From Sporosarcina sp. (GTDB taxonomy: Bacteria > Bacillota > Bacilli > Bacillales_A > Planococcaceae): 59,744 bases of DNA. A program made the position numbers and the translations under genes. A model generated the notes under the pieces. That model worked only from the letters and a program-made list of their open reading frames with translations. It was not told where the DNA came from and ran no database searches. Positions 35,292 to 44,653 of the stretch are shown piece by piece. The DNA lies in the NCBI GenBank assembly GCA_029257435.1, contig JARIBI010000043.1, positions 1 through 59,744 on the forward strand, written 5' to 3'. Numbering within the stretch: the stretch's first letter is position 1; each line of letters starts with the position of its first letter.

Positions 35292-36206
35292 TCAGAGAAT
35301 TGACGTTGTCATAAGAATCATGGACATGAAGAAAATCGTCATATAATTGACAGAGTACAAAAACATCCATTGTGCCCATTTGTAATCATCTTTCATGAAC
35401 AAACCAGCTATCGCCAATATGATGAAACCCATATTCATCACTGTAACCAACACGATGAATCCTGTGCCGAAAGCTGCCAGGAAAAACGGCAGCGGCAACA
35501 GACATGCACTATAGACAATCGACTGACGCTTGGTCATTGGGATACCTTTGACTACAGGCAGCATTGCAACGCCTGCTGCACGGTATTCATCCACTTTCTT
35601 GATAGCAATTGCAAATGTGTGAGGCATCTGCCAAATGAACAGAACAATTGCCAATACAATCGGTACCATATGGTAAGACGGTCCCACTGCTGCCCATCCG
35701 ATCAGCGGAGTGACTGCACCGGATACACTCCCGATAACGGTATTGAGCGTGTACTTCCGCTTTGACCACATTGTATAGAGGACGACATACGTGAACCAGC
35801 CGATAAACCCATAAATCGCTGCGCTTGGTGAAGCGGCATATAGCAAAATCACACCTACCACGGATAATCCGATCCCGATCTTCAGGATAGTCTCCATAGA
35901 TATATTCCCTGTTACAGTCGGCCGTTTTTGAGTACGCGCCATCACTCGGTCCAAGTCCACTTCGTACCAGTTATTTAACGTAAGTGCCCCAGCCATTAAC
36001 ATTGTACTGCCTGCCATTGTTAAGAAGAAAAGTGAAATGTATTCCGCAAATGTGCCGCCATAGAAATAGATAGCAAGCCAGAACCCTGCAAAGACAGGAA
36101 GAATGTTAGCAATTAGCACGGGGCCTTTAAATAAATATTTCAAGTCAGTAGCAAGCGTTGACGCATGCTGTTCTTTTTCGTGCGTTCGCTCCATTGTTTT
36201 TTGCAT
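35292..36206 (-). CDS. ctaB: Protohaem IX farnesyltransferase
   Basis: Makes haem O from protohaem and farnesyl diphosphate, for haem-copper oxidases. The 304-residue, nine-helix UbiA-type protein has the NxxxDxxxD motif in NNWYEVDLDRVMARTQKRP and the second loop WSKRKYTLNTVIG. AAAGGA lies nine bases before ATG 36206; the frame extends upstream to 36248 but without a better site. It is separated from other cta genes, which are not in this window. Confidence 0.94.
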   Translation of the reverse strand: MQKTMERTHEKEQHASTLATDLKYLFKGPVLIANILPVFAGFWLAIYFYGGTFAEYISLFFLTMAGSTMLMAGALTLNNWYEVDLDRVMARTQKRPTVTGNISMETILKIGIGLSVVGVILLYAASPSAAIYGFIGWFTYVVLYTMWSKRKYTLNTVIGSVSGAVTPLIGWAAVGPSYHMVPIVLAIVLFIWQMPHTFAIAIKKVDEYRAAGVAMLPVVKGIPMTKRQSIVYSACLLPLPFFLAAFGTGFIVLVTVMNMGFIILAIAGLFMKDDYKWAQWMFLYSVNYMTIFFMSMILMTTSIL

Positions 36207-36368
36207 AAGTTCGCATCCTTTAAAGAATGATAAGAAGTTTAAAGACATATTTCCTTCATACTACTATATCATCATTCGGACACAAACAGAAAGACCTGAA
36301 ATGAAGATAATGTGACATTTCTCTAGAATCCCTCTGCCTTCAAGCGGATAAAATATATTCCAATTATT

Positions 36369-36992
36369 TTAACGATAACTATACGTTACTGTGACGGTTG
36401 CTTGGATTTCCAAAGTCCCCGGTTCAATTCCAGGAGCTGCACTCATCTTTGCCATTTGAATTGGATATGGCATCACACTATTTCCTGCCTCTTCTTGGAT
36501 GTGCAAAGGGACCTGTTGAAGCACTACTTCTGCCGCATGCGCAAGCGCTTCTGCATGTGTATGAGCCTTTTGCACAGCTTTACTTAACGAGCGCTCATAA
36601 AGCTCTGACGAATTTGAAATGCCGAACTGTACCGCAGATACTTCTGTTGCACCGGACTGCACTGCAGCATCGATAATTTCTCCAATCTTAGAAATATCTT
36701 TTACAGTCACATGAAGCTGATGCTGGACTTCGTAATTACGAAAACGCTGCTGTCCATCAATGTAATCATACTGAGGAGCAACTGAAAAATGAGAAGTTTG
36801 AATTTCACTCTGCTGTATTCCTAGTGAAGTAAGCCGATCCACTACAGACTTAGAACGTTCAGCATTTTCTGCCTGGGCATCCGTTAGTTGTTCTGCATGT
36901 GTCGTAATTCCAATTTGAATCGTACCTTGATCTGGTTCGGCATGGATAGCTCCATTTCCCGTAACAATCATAGTCTGACGTTGTTCACACAT
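36369..36992 (-). CDS. SIMPL domain (DUF541) protein
   Basis: A 207-residue protein that is essentially one SIMPL/DUF541 domain: VTGNGAIHAEPDQGTIQIGI at the N-terminus and ATVTVTYSYR at the end. Proteins of this family are of uncertain function; some relate to oxidative stress or surface assembly. No convincing signal peptide is seen: the N-terminus MCEQRQTM is short and polar, so the protein is probably cytoplasmic. AAAGGGTG lies about seven bases before the ATG. Confidence 0.85.
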   Translation of the reverse strand: MCEQRQTMIVTGNGAIHAEPDQGTIQIGITTHAEQLTDAQAENAERSKSVVDRLTSLGIQQSEIQTSHFSVAPQYDYIDGQQRFRNYEVQHQLHVTVKDISKIGEIIDAAVQSGATEVSAVQFGISNSSELYERSLSKAVQKAHTHAEALAHAAEVVLQQVPLHIQEEAGNSVMPYPIQMAKMSAAPGIEPGTLEIQATVTVTYSYR

Positions 36993-37143
36993 TTGCCTTC
37001 ACCCTTTCGTTGACTTTGCATACCTGTTCTCGCTGCTTTCCTATCTTATTCATCTATAGTCCAATCCGATTTTCCCTTTTGAACAAATGACTAGAAAAAA
37101 ATTTAAGAAACGCGGGTCGCACAACAAGCTTTTTCATCGTGCA

Positions 37144-37176
37144 GGATACGTTATCCTCAAATTTGGGTATAGAACG
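37144..37176 (+). promoter_or_regulatory. Promoter-like region before the metallopeptidase gene
   Basis: Contains the palindrome GGATACGTTATCC and then GGGTATAGAACG. The last 11 bases, GGTATAGAACG, recur before the GTPase gene at 40815-40825. GGGTAT would fit a sigma-B -10 box, but the -35 is poor. Otherwise 36993-37221 holds no gene. Confidence 0.35.
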
Positions 37177-37221
37177 CATAAGTACTACTGCATTTATTAT
37201 TGACTACAAGGAGTTATGCTT

Positions 37222-38064
37222 ATGAAATGGCGCGGACGAAGAGAAAGTACAAACGTAGAAGATCGGCGAGGTAAAGGCAGTACAGCTATTGTTGGCGGCG
37301 GCATCGGCACCGTCATCATAGCATTGGTTGTTTTGTTCCTAGGCGGTGATCCATCCGAATTGCTAGGTTCGATAACTGACGGAGACACAACTCAAAACCA
37401 GCCTTACGAAGAAACAGCAGAAGAACGCGAGCTGGCAGACTTTGTGTCAGTTGTGCTTGCGGACACAGAAGATGTATGGTCTGAAGTATTTGCCGAAGAA
37501 GGTATGACTTATGAAGATCCGAAATTGGTCATGTATACGGGCAGCGTCCAATCTGCTTGCGGATCCGCAAATTCAGCAGTCGGACCTTTCTACTGTCCAG
37601 GTGACGAAAAGCTTTATATCGATTTAAGTTTTTATGATGAACTAAAAACAAATTTCAAAGCCCCCGGTGACTTTGCGATGGCTTACGTTATTGCCCACGA
37701 GGTCGGGCACCACGTACAAAAACAGCTTGGCACGAGCGATAAGATGAATGCACTGCGTAACCGTTTAAGCAAAGAAGAATATAACAAGTACTCCGTGAGA
37801 CTCGAATTACAAGCCGATTACTATGCTGGAGTTTGGGCAGGCCGGGCAAAACAAATGGATTTACTCGAAAAAGGAGATTTGCAAGAAGCATTGACCGCAG
37901 CAAGTGCGGTTGGAGACGATACCATTCAAAAACGTTCTCAAGGATATGTGGTTCCGGAAAGTTTCACACACGGTACTTCTAAACAGCGTCAAGATTGGTT
38001 TTATAAAGGCTTTGAAACCGGGACAATCGAAGGCGGCAATACATTTGCAGGTTTGAATTTCTGA
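37222..38064 (+). CDS. YpfJ-type neutral zinc metallopeptidase
   Basis: A 280-residue membrane-anchored protein: a basic N-terminus (MKWRGRREST), one membrane helix (about 21-41) and an extracellular domain with the zinc motif HEVGHH (159-164) and downstream ELQADYYAGVWA, which carries the third ligand. A cysteine pair (about 113 and 125) may form a disulphide outside. The family is called putative neutral zinc metallopeptidase; the substrate is unknown. AAGGAG lies eight bases before ATG 37222; an ATG two codons upstream is too close to it. Confidence 0.87.
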   Translation: MKWRGRRESTNVEDRRGKGSTAIVGGGIGTVIIALVVLFLGGDPSELLGSITDGDTTQNQPYEETAEERELADFVSVVLADTEDVWSEVFAEEGMTYEDPKLVMYTGSVQSACGSANSAVGPFYCPGDEKLYIDLSFYDELKTNFKAPGDFAMAYVIAHEVGHHVQKQLGTSDKMNALRNRLSKEEYNKYSVRLELQADYYAGVWAGRAKQMDLLEKGDLQEALTAASAVGDDTIQKRSQGYVVPESFTHGTSKQRQDWFYKGFETGTIEGGNTFAGLNF

Positions 38065-38073
38065 ATCGAAAAC

Positions 38074-38124
38074 TAAAAAAACGTTCGAACCAGTCAATCC
38101 AAAGACTGGTTCGAACGTTTTTTA
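38074..38124. terminator. Bidirectional terminator
   Basis: A 15-bp perfect stem ACGTTCGAACCAGTC with its complement, flanked by A and T runs. It separates the converging metallopeptidase and oxidoreductase genes. Confidence 0.92.
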
Positions 38125-39315
38125 GCGACTCGGTCTGACGATGTGTGCATATGGATTCGGCTTCCCATCCAGTAAGTCCTGAATAATCGCAGCACCGGCC
38201 ATTGAATAGCACGTTCCATTTCCTTCAAATCCAAGCAAGTAATAGACATTGTCGTGTTGAGACGAAGCTCCCATAAATGGCAGTCCGTCTTTAGAAATCC
38301 CAAATAGGGAATTCCACGCATCGTCAATTTCTACATCCAGCTTTGGAAACATTTCTTTTATTTCATCTAAAATTTCCTGGCCTTTTTGTTGAATCAAATC
38401 AGGATCGTCATGCAAATCACTCGATTCTTCGTCTAAACCTCCTGCGATCATTCTGCCGCCTGGGGCCGTTCGGAAATATAAGTATGGTTTTTTGGTTTCC
38501 CACACCATGACGTTATCTTTCCACAACTCCCCTTTGATCGGTTTTGTCGCAATCGCAAAGGTTTGATTGATCTGCGCTTTTCCATTCAGTTCGCTGTACA
38601 GCTTCCTGTACCCCGTCGCAATGATTATTGAGTCGAAGGAAATCTGAGCACCTGTTTCTGTTAAGACCGATGTATCGGTCAAGGAATCCATATCTATTGA
38701 GGTATGCTCAAAATAAGTCACACCCATTTTCAAATTTTCCTCAGTTAATGCTTGGATGAATTGATAAGGATTCACTTCAGCATCGTGCCATGTTCGCAAG
38801 GCTGCCGGTTTATCGATCTCATATTGTTCCAATAACTGAGTATGATTCAAATACTCCGCTGGAAAATTGTATTGATTTAAGAAGCCATATTCTCTTTTTA
38901 ATTTATCCACATCATTCTGTGTAGAAGCATAATAAATACTATCACGTAACCGATATCCGGTCGTTTCCGGTAATTTAGATGCAATCTCAGTTAACTGATC
39001 CATCGATTCCAGACACATTTTGTAGAACAGAACGGCATCCTCTTCACCAATCCTATCTACAAATTCTGAGAGCATCGTATCGCTGGCATATTGAAGAAGT
39101 CCGGTATTTGCAGAACTGCTCCCTCTTCCAACTTCAGCACGATCGATAACAGTTACCCGCTTACCGGATTCTGCCAATTTATAGGCTGCTAATGTCCCGG
39201 ACATACCTCCGCCTATTATCAAAATTTCTGTAGTATAATCTTCATTCAGTCGTGGAAAATGAGCAGCTGGTGTCGCCGTTTTATCCCAATACGTTTGTCC
39301 TGTCGTCAGTTTCAT
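38122..39315 (-). CDS. FAD-dependent oxidoreductase, DAO family
   Basis: A 397-residue protein with a dinucleotide-binding GGGMSGTLAAYKLAESG (about 35-51) and the GRGSSSANTGLLQYASD segment typical of D-amino-acid oxidase/glycine oxidase/gamma-glutamylputrescine oxidoreductase relatives. SIIIATGY and the GLDEESSDLHDDP region are further family features. Likely oxidises an amine or amino acid. It lies 82 bases downstream of the permease gene on the same strand and may share its transcript. The substrate is not evident. Confidence 0.87.
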   Translation of the reverse strand: MKLTTGQTYWDKTATPAAHFPRLNEDYTTEILIIGGGMSGTLAAYKLAESGKRVTVIDRAEVGRGSSSANTGLLQYASDTMLSEFVDRIGEEDAVLFYKMCLESMDQLTEIASKLPETTGYRLRDSIYYASTQNDVDKLKREYGFLNQYNFPAEYLNHTQLLEQYEIDKPAALRTWHDAEVNPYQFIQALTEENLKMGVTYFEHTSIDMDSLTDTSVLTETGAQISFDSIIIATGYRKLYSELNGKAQINQTFAIATKPIKGELWKDNVMVWETKKPYLYFRTAPGGRMIAGGLDEESSDLHDDPDLIQQKGQEILDEIKEMFPKLDVEIDDAWNSLFGISKDGLPFMGASSQHDNVYYLLGFEGNGTCYSMAGAAIIQDLLDGKPNPYAHIVRPSR

Positions 39316-39397
39316 AATTATCTTCCTCTCGTATCGCGTTCAACTCTATCTACTATTCCCTTCAATAGAGCTGTCGCAAACCAGGAAAGAAAATGAT

Positions 39398-40684
39398 TTA
39401 GTTTTTTATTTTTTTACGCAAGGACAATTGCTCTATGATAATTGCGACAATCGTTCCTGTGATTAACCCATTAGATAATACAGAAGCCAGAACTGCAGGC
39501 AATTGCGCAAAACTCGCGGAAGGAACAAACATAATTCCCACGCCGGTCATTAACCCAATGGCAACTGCTTTTCTAGCGCGATCTTTCTCTTCGTCCTCAT
39601 CCAGTTCTGAAAACGCCATAGATACCATCTTCGTAAAAATTGCAAACGTAACGGCATACGCAACTGGTGCGGGCAGTGCTGCAAATACAGCCATAATTGC
39701 TGGGAAAAACGTAATTACAACAATCAAAGCACTTCCGACGATGAATGGCAGCATCGTGGCCATGCCCGTTGTTCCAACAAAACCTGCAGCGCCTGAAATC
39801 GGTACTGGACCAATCGCTGAAAAAACACCGGATAATAAATGGTTAATGCCTGATACAAATGAGCCTTGCCGCACACGATTTTCTACTTGCATGGAAAACT
39901 TCTGTTTAAGCAGGTTTTCCATTACACGGATGGAAGCCAGCATATTCGCAATTAACAATAGAGTTATGAATACCGCTGTCACCGCAACTCCACCATCCCA
40001 AACTGGCGGTCCATAGACAAACATTTTTGGCAGTTCAATAATTTGACCTGTTCCCATTTCAACATGGGGGGACCTTCCAATCACTGCAAAAATTGCCCAA
40101 CCTGCAACAATGGAGAACAATACGGCGTATTTGGAAACCCATTCTCTTTTATTCCCCATTGCAACAAATGTAAGGAGTAACACGAGTAAACTTCCTGCTG
40201 CAACTCGCAGGTCTATAGTGTCTTCTGCAGTTTCCACACCTACCATGCCTTTTATGAACGTTCCGCTCAATTGCAATATGAGCAACATAAGGTACGTAAA
40301 CGTAATTGCTGGTGTAAATAATTTTTTCATTTTCGTAATAACGCCTGCTGCTGCGAGAATAATGAATAGGACCCCGCTGTAAAGCATGCCGCTTTGAAGT
40401 GCTTGCAGCGCATCGTGAGGAGTGCTGTAAAATACCCCGACCATTCCAGCATAGACAACGAAAATACCCCACCATAAACCGGCTGGTCCTTCATTGATTG
40501 GTAATTTGTGCCCCAGAAATGCTTGTAAAAGACAAGCAACACCTAATACAAAGATAGTCCGTTGCAAGAACAGAGCGGTATCCCCTGAATCCATGCCGAA
40601 TACATGTGCAATTGCAATAGGTGCAGCAATTGAAGATGCCATTAAAAATACAGCCCATTGTATGCCTCCTGCCAGTTGTTTCAT
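39398..40684 (-). CDS. NCS2-family uracil/xanthine permease-like transporter
   Basis: A 428-residue protein with about twelve to fourteen membrane helices. PISGAAGFVGTTGMATMLPF corresponds to the family's conserved half-helix region, and PAPVAYAVTFAIFTKMVSMAF follows. Compared with PbuX or PyrP the motif region is divergent, so the substrate is unsure; purines or pyrimidines are the default. The possible partner is the oxidoreductase downstream. The N-terminus is short, with no leader. Confidence 0.82.
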   Translation of the reverse strand: MKQLAGGIQWAVFLMASSIAAPIAIAHVFGMDSGDTALFLQRTIFVLGVACLLQAFLGHKLPINEGPAGLWWGIFVVYAGMVGVFYSTPHDALQALQSGMLYSGVLFIILAAAGVITKMKKLFTPAITFTYLMLLILQLSGTFIKGMVGVETAEDTIDLRVAAGSLLVLLLTFVAMGNKREWVSKYAVLFSIVAGWAIFAVIGRSPHVEMGTGQIIELPKMFVYGPPVWDGGVAVTAVFITLLLIANMLASIRVMENLLKQKFSMQVENRVRQGSFVSGINHLLSGVFSAIGPVPISGAAGFVGTTGMATMLPFIVGSALIVVITFFPAIMAVFAALPAPVAYAVTFAIFTKMVSMAFSELDEDEEKDRARKAVAIGLMTGVGIMFVPSASFAQLPAVLASVLSNGLITGTIVAIIIEQLSLRKKIKN

Positions 40685-40779
40685 CTATAATTCCTCCAAT
40701 AATTCCGCTCAAATTTTTCGTTTATCAGTATACCATGCAATTTATCATTGTGTTCGGTACACTTTATATAGCATACCTT

Positions 40780-40825
40780 ACCGCTTAAAGCGGAGCTGTT
40801 ATGGGTACAAGATAGGTATAGAACG
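40780..40825 (+). promoter_or_regulatory. Promoter-like region before the GTPase gene
   Basis: CCGCTTAAAGCGG (40780-40792) is a 13-base palindrome, followed by AGGTATAGAACG (40814-40825). GGTATAGAACG is identical to that before the metallopeptidase gene. Confidence 0.35.
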
Positions 40826-40846
40826 ATCGAGAGAGGATGGTTGCTC

Positions 40847-42124
40847 ATGGGATCCCAATTTGACGAAATGCGTCAGCGGCTTCAGCATATCGGAAATTTA
40901 TCCAACTATATTGAAGAGCTATTTACAAAACTGCCCGGTAATTTAATTTCAGAAAAACAACGGAAGAAAATGATGGAAATCATGATGGACGATGACGAAC
41001 TGCAAAACCTGCTGGAAGGACTGAAGAATCCCCGCCCTCCGCGTTTTGTATTAGTCGGGAGAACAGGCGTCGGAAAAAGCAGTCTTATTAATGCTCTGAG
41101 CGGCAGGTATCTAGCTGAAGTAAGTGAAGTGGAAATCGGCACAAAAGAAGCAAAGCGGTATGCCTATGAAGCAGATGGACATGTGTACTTTGAAGTAATT
41201 GACACGCGAGGAATCGGTGAATCGGAAACGTTCGATACGAAAGCTGAGGATACATTAAAAGATGTCATTCAATCATTCAAGCCGGATGCTGTTCTGTTTT
41301 TACAAAAGGCAACGGAACGGGCACATATTGATAAAGACGTGGCGGTCACTAAAAAGATTATGAAAAAGGCAGCAGAAGGGCTTCCACTGGTTGCCGTCAT
41401 CACCCAAGTGGATGATTTGAATCCCTCTCGCGTGAAAGAACCTGAAAACTATCCATCCGCAAAAGTTCAATTGATCGCTGATAAAACAGAACAGCTGAAA
41501 CGAATTTTTGAACAGCATGACTTGGAAGCGTCTGCGTTTCTGCCCGTTTCATCATATATTGAATGGTCGGATGATGAAGACGCTAACCGCTCAATTGAAT
41601 TTGATGGACGATATGGAATTGAGGAACTCATCGATTTTTTAGAAGACAGCCTGGACGTTCGGGCAGCCATTCATCTAGGGTTATCGATTCGACTAAACAC
41701 CATTTCTGAACGAATTGCCCATCGTTTCATAAAAGTCTTCACTGCATTAGCTGGAACAGTCGCATTGAGTCCCCTAATTGCGACAGACATCGCTGTTTTA
41801 TTGGCATTGCAGTCTATTTTACTAATGATTATCGCTTACCTTTCAGGACGTGAACTGGACTTTAAAACGGCACGGGAAGTTCTTGTTTCTTTAGGCGGAA
41901 TTGGTGCAACCGGTTTTACGCTGCGCATGATTGCCCAGCAAGGAAGTAAGTTTGCGAACCTTGTCATTCCAGGGGCAGGTTCTGCGATTAGCGCGAGTAT
42001 CGCAAGCGGCGGTACGTATGCGATTGGAAAAGCCGCTGTTGCCTACTATTTAAGCGGAGCAGATGAAAAAGAGTTAAAAGCGATTGTAAAAAAGGCCCGT
42101 ACTGAATATGAAGAAGATATGTAA
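40847..42124 (+). CDS. Era-like GTPase with a C-terminal DUF697-type membrane domain
   Basis: A 425-residue protein. G1 GRTGVGKSS (71-79), G3 DTRG (119-122) and TQVD (186-189, in place of NKxD/TKxD) form a GTPase of the Era/YfjP type. The C-terminal part (about 270-400) is hydrophobic with a glycine-rich ASIASGGTYAIGKAAVAYYL element as in DUF697 proteins. GTPases of this type are linked to membrane or envelope stress, but no role is proven here. AGGATGG lies six bases before ATG 40847; the first codons of the longer open frame are ignored. Confidence 0.88.
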   Translation: MGSQFDEMRQRLQHIGNLSNYIEELFTKLPGNLISEKQRKKMMEIMMDDDELQNLLEGLKNPRPPRFVLVGRTGVGKSSLINALSGRYLAEVSEVEIGTKEAKRYAYEADGHVYFEVIDTRGIGESETFDTKAEDTLKDVIQSFKPDAVLFLQKATERAHIDKDVAVTKKIMKKAAEGLPLVAVITQVDDLNPSRVKEPENYPSAKVQLIADKTEQLKRIFEQHDLEASAFLPVSSYIEWSDDEDANRSIEFDGRYGIEELIDFLEDSLDVRAAIHLGLSIRLNTISERIAHRFIKVFTALAGTVALSPLIATDIAVLLALQSILLMIIAYLSGRELDFKTAREVLVSLGGIGATGFTLRMIAQQGSKFANLVIPGAGSAISASIASGGTYAIGKAAVAYYLSGADEKELKAIVKKARTEYEEDM

Positions 42125-42156
42125 AAAAGGATGAGCATTGGGCTCATCCTTTTGTT
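42123..42156. terminator. Bidirectional terminator
   Basis: AAAGGATGAGC pairs with GCTCATCCTTT around five bases, with T runs at both ends. It overlaps the GTPase stop. Confidence 0.85.
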
Positions 42157-42158
42157 TG

Positions 42159-42572
42159 TTAAAACGTAATGGTTTGGGGCTCTTCCCCTTTTTTGTTCAT
42201 CACCCGTATTGAATCAGGGGATACTTTTAAAATGACTAAGTTCGGATCTTCCGGTCCATCAAACCAAGGTTTCATATGTTCATTCCAAATCTTTTCTTTT
42301 AAACGTTCTTCATCTGTAATTGTAACTGTACCTGAAATTTCTAAGAAGGTATCTCCATATCCTTCATCATTGTATCCCAGCAAAATATGTGTGTGTGGAT
42401 TCTTTTCAAGCTCATCCACTTTTTCAGTCTTTTTAGATGTCGCTGTGTACAATGTAAAATCTTCATGATAAAACGTCATATATCTGCTGAAAGGCTTGTT
42501 TGCTTCTACTGTTGACATCGTTCCGATATGACTTTTGTCCAAAATGTTTTGTGCAGTTTCTTTTGCATTCAT
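42159..42572 (-). CDS. Pyridoxamine 5'-phosphate oxidase-fold protein (general stress protein 26 type)
   Basis: A 137-residue split-barrel flavin-binding protein: IGTMSTVEANKPFSRYMTFY and the HILLGYNDEGYGDTFLEISGTV segment resemble B. subtilis YdaG/general stress protein 26. It may bind FMN, haem or F420-like cofactors; its reaction is unknown. Upstream, GTTTAG and GTGGAA are 13 bases apart, a weak match to a sigma-B promoter, which would suit the family. Confidence 0.85.
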   Translation of the reverse strand: MNAKETAQNILDKSHIGTMSTVEANKPFSRYMTFYHEDFTLYTATSKKTEKVDELEKNPHTHILLGYNDEGYGDTFLEISGTVTITDEERLKEKIWNEHMKPWFDGPEDPNLVILKVSPDSIRVMNKKGEEPQTITF

Positions 42573-42649
42573 GGTAACCTCTCCTTTTGTTCAATTAGAT
42601 TCAGTCTTCCACTAACAGAACAAAACTAAACATGGAGCGGCAGCTGCTT

Positions 42650-43969
42650 TCACTCTTTAGCTGTTTTTGCTGGAGCAGCAAGTGTAATGATATAGCCGAT
42701 AACAGCTCCAATAATTGCAGGAACCAGCCAGCCAATTTGCTGTTCATGCAGCGGTAAATGCTCTAGAACATTAATAGCAGGTTCAACAACAATCCCCCCG
42801 CCTGCAAGACCATCAAAAATACTTACCAGTGCTGTTCCGATTAATGCCAGTGCATAAACAATGGGTCTCCTGCCAAATGCTTTATCAATAAAGGATAAAA
42901 GCATTAAAACGATAGCCAGCGGATAGATCATCAAGAGAACTGGGATAGAAAGTGAAATTAGCTGAGTAAGTCCAACGTTTGCAACAATCGTACTAAACAC
43001 CGCAAAAACCACTACAAATTTCTTATACGAAAGTGCGGGTACCACTTTCGAGAAAAATTGAGCACATGCGGAAACTAAACCAACTGATGTGGTTAAACAA
43101 GCGAAAAGGATAGTAATCGCTAAAATAAGGGGACCAAAAGATCCGTATAACAGTTCAGAGGCAAGTGATAAAACAATACCCCCATTTTCTTGAACTCCTA
43201 TTGCTTCGAGGCTGGTAGCCCCTATAAATCCTAAAGATATGTAAACAAAACTCAAGCCAATTGCTGCAATACTTCCTGCCAAAATCATGGACTTCATGAA
43301 ACCTTTTGAAGTTTTTACACCTTCAGCTTGAATTGCCGTTGTGATGACACTTCCAAATATCAGTGCTGCAATGACATCCATTGTTAAGTAGCCTTCAACA
43401 AAACTTTTAAAGAAAGAATGTGTGCCAAATGTTTCATCTGGAGGATTCATGGCACCAATTGGATCTACAAAGCTTTTAACAGCCAGAAGTGCGATCACTA
43501 AAAACAAAATCGGCGTTAAAAACTTACCAATGCGGTCAACTAGTTTTGCCGGGTTAAGTGCCAGCCCTATAGTAATCGCAAAAAACAGAATACTAAAAAC
43601 AATGAGCGGCCATTGCGCTGTAGCTATTTCGCCCGATAAAAATGGTGAGATTCCAATTTCATATGAAACAGTTGCGGTGCGCGGAATTCCAAAAAACGGA
43701 CCAATCGCCAAATACACAATCATGGTAAAAACCAGGCCAAAAACCGGGTGAACGCGATCAGCAATTGAGCGTAGATCGCCTCCTGCATGTGCAATTGCCA
43801 AAATTGCCAATAACGGTAAGCCAACGCCTGTTATTAGAAAGCCGAACATCGCTATTGCAAGGTCACTTCCTGCTAATTGTCCTAATTTGGGAGGAAAAAT
43901 AATATTTCCTGCACCAAGGAATAACGCAAAAAGCATTAGACCGATAATGAAATTCTTTTTAAACGTCAA
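42650..43969 (-). CDS. brnQ: Branched-chain amino acid transporter, BrnQ/LivCS family
   Basis: A 439-residue, twelve-helix Na+- or H+-coupled permease for Leu, Ile and Val. Typical are the N-terminal FALFLGAGNIIFPPKLGQLAG motif in segments (residues 14-34) and GIPRTATVSYEIG. It starts with TTG at 43969; GAGGAGATG lies about ten bases upstream and no ATG is better. A 24-base palindrome overlaps the likely -10 region of its promoter, so regulation at initiation is probable. No T-box or CodY-like leader was found. Confidence 0.93.
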   Translation of the reverse strand: MTFKKNFIIGLMLFALFLGAGNIIFPPKLGQLAGSDLAIAMFGFLITGVGLPLLAILAIAHAGGDLRSIADRVHPVFGLVFTMIVYLAIGPFFGIPRTATVSYEIGISPFLSGEIATAQWPLIVFSILFFAITIGLALNPAKLVDRIGKFLTPILFLVIALLAVKSFVDPIGAMNPPDETFGTHSFFKSFVEGYLTMDVIAALIFGSVITTAIQAEGVKTSKGFMKSMILAGSIAAIGLSFVYISLGFIGATSLEAIGVQENGGIVLSLASELLYGSFGPLILAITILFACLTTSVGLVSACAQFFSKVVPALSYKKFVVVFAVFSTIVANVGLTQLISLSIPVLLMIYPLAIVLMLLSFIDKAFGRRPIVYALALIGTALVSIFDGLAGGGIVVEPAINVLEHLPLHEQQIGWLVPAIIGAVIGYIITLAAPAKTAKE

Positions 43970-43996
43970 AACGGATACATCTCCTCAAAAATCTTT

Positions 43997-44020
43997 AAAT
44001 AAATGCACTAGCATTTATTT
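43997..44020 (-). promoter_or_regulatory. Palindrome over the brnQ promoter
   Basis: AAATAAATGC and GCATTTATTT are perfect 10-base arms around ACTA. On the minus strand TTGATA lies 17 bases upstream of TAAATG at one edge of the palindrome, so a bound protein would block the promoter. Confidence 0.55.
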
Positions 44021-44172
44021 TCTCACTTTTAGACTATCAAACATTCCTCGATTTATAAAGGATTTTGTCGAAAAACTTATAGGTATACGTAATAAGAGAC
44101 CAAATAGTTGCCTTCTTAATACATGCTCTATAAAATACTCTATCAGCAAAACAATTACGGAGGTTTTTTGGA

Positions 44173-44601
44173 ATGCAAAAGTTAGTCTTAGTAGGTGCGC
44201 TATCTATTCTGCTGGCGGGATGCGGGAATAATGAGCCTGTACAAGAACCAGATGCAACGGATGATAGCACAAAATCATTGGAAGAGAATTCAGTGAACAC
44301 ACCGCCTGAAGATAATATCGAAGCGGAAGAACAAGCTTCTAAAGGTGAATCCCATTCAAGCTTAAAATCTGAAAGCAGCAAATTTGAATCCTACGAAGAA
44401 TACAACAAAATTGCTGAAGTTGCAAATGTAGACGGGCTTAATGGAATCGTTGAAACCGACAATTCAGGAACGCGTGTTATTCTCTTCGAAGATGAACGCG
44501 GAAAAAAGACCGTTAAAAGCGTCTATGTAAAAAAGGAAAATCGTTTGAAAGTGATTTCTTTAGATGACGATGGTTTGTTATATAATGACATTCTGAAATA
44601 A
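44173..44601 (+). CDS. Small lipoprotein, unknown function
   Basis: A 142-residue exported protein. The signal peptide ends in the lipobox L14-A15-G16-C17, so it is anchored to the outer face of the membrane. The next 65 residues are acidic, Glu/Ser-rich and probably disordered; the C-terminal 65 residues (VDGLNGIVETDNSGTRVILF) look like a small beta domain. GGAGG lies before the ATG. No family is recognised. Confidence 0.8.
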   Translation: MQKLVLVGALSILLAGCGNNEPVQEPDATDDSTKSLEENSVNTPPEDNIEAEEQASKGESHSSLKSESSKFESYEEYNKIAEVANVDGLNGIVETDNSGTRVILFEDERGKKTVKSVYVKKENRLKVISLDDDGLLYNDILK

Positions 44602-44607
44602 CTTATA

Positions 44608-44648
44608 AAAAAAAGCCCATTCGCTCTACAACTGCGAATGGGCTTTTT
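44608..44648. terminator. Bidirectional terminator
   Basis: AAGCCCATTCGC pairs with GCGAATGGGCTT around nine bases, with A and T runs. It serves the lipoprotein and the converging NlpC/P60 gene. Confidence 0.9.
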
Positions 44649-44653
44649 GAATC

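Noticed and set aside
39435..40016. 193-codon plus-strand open frame opposite the NCS2 permease
   Set aside because: Antisense shadow of a membrane protein gene, composition typical of reverse-strand frames.
42580..42640. Sigma-B promoter of the general stress protein 26-type gene
   Set aside because: GTTTAG and GTGGAA fit only partly; mentioned in the gene entry but not listed.
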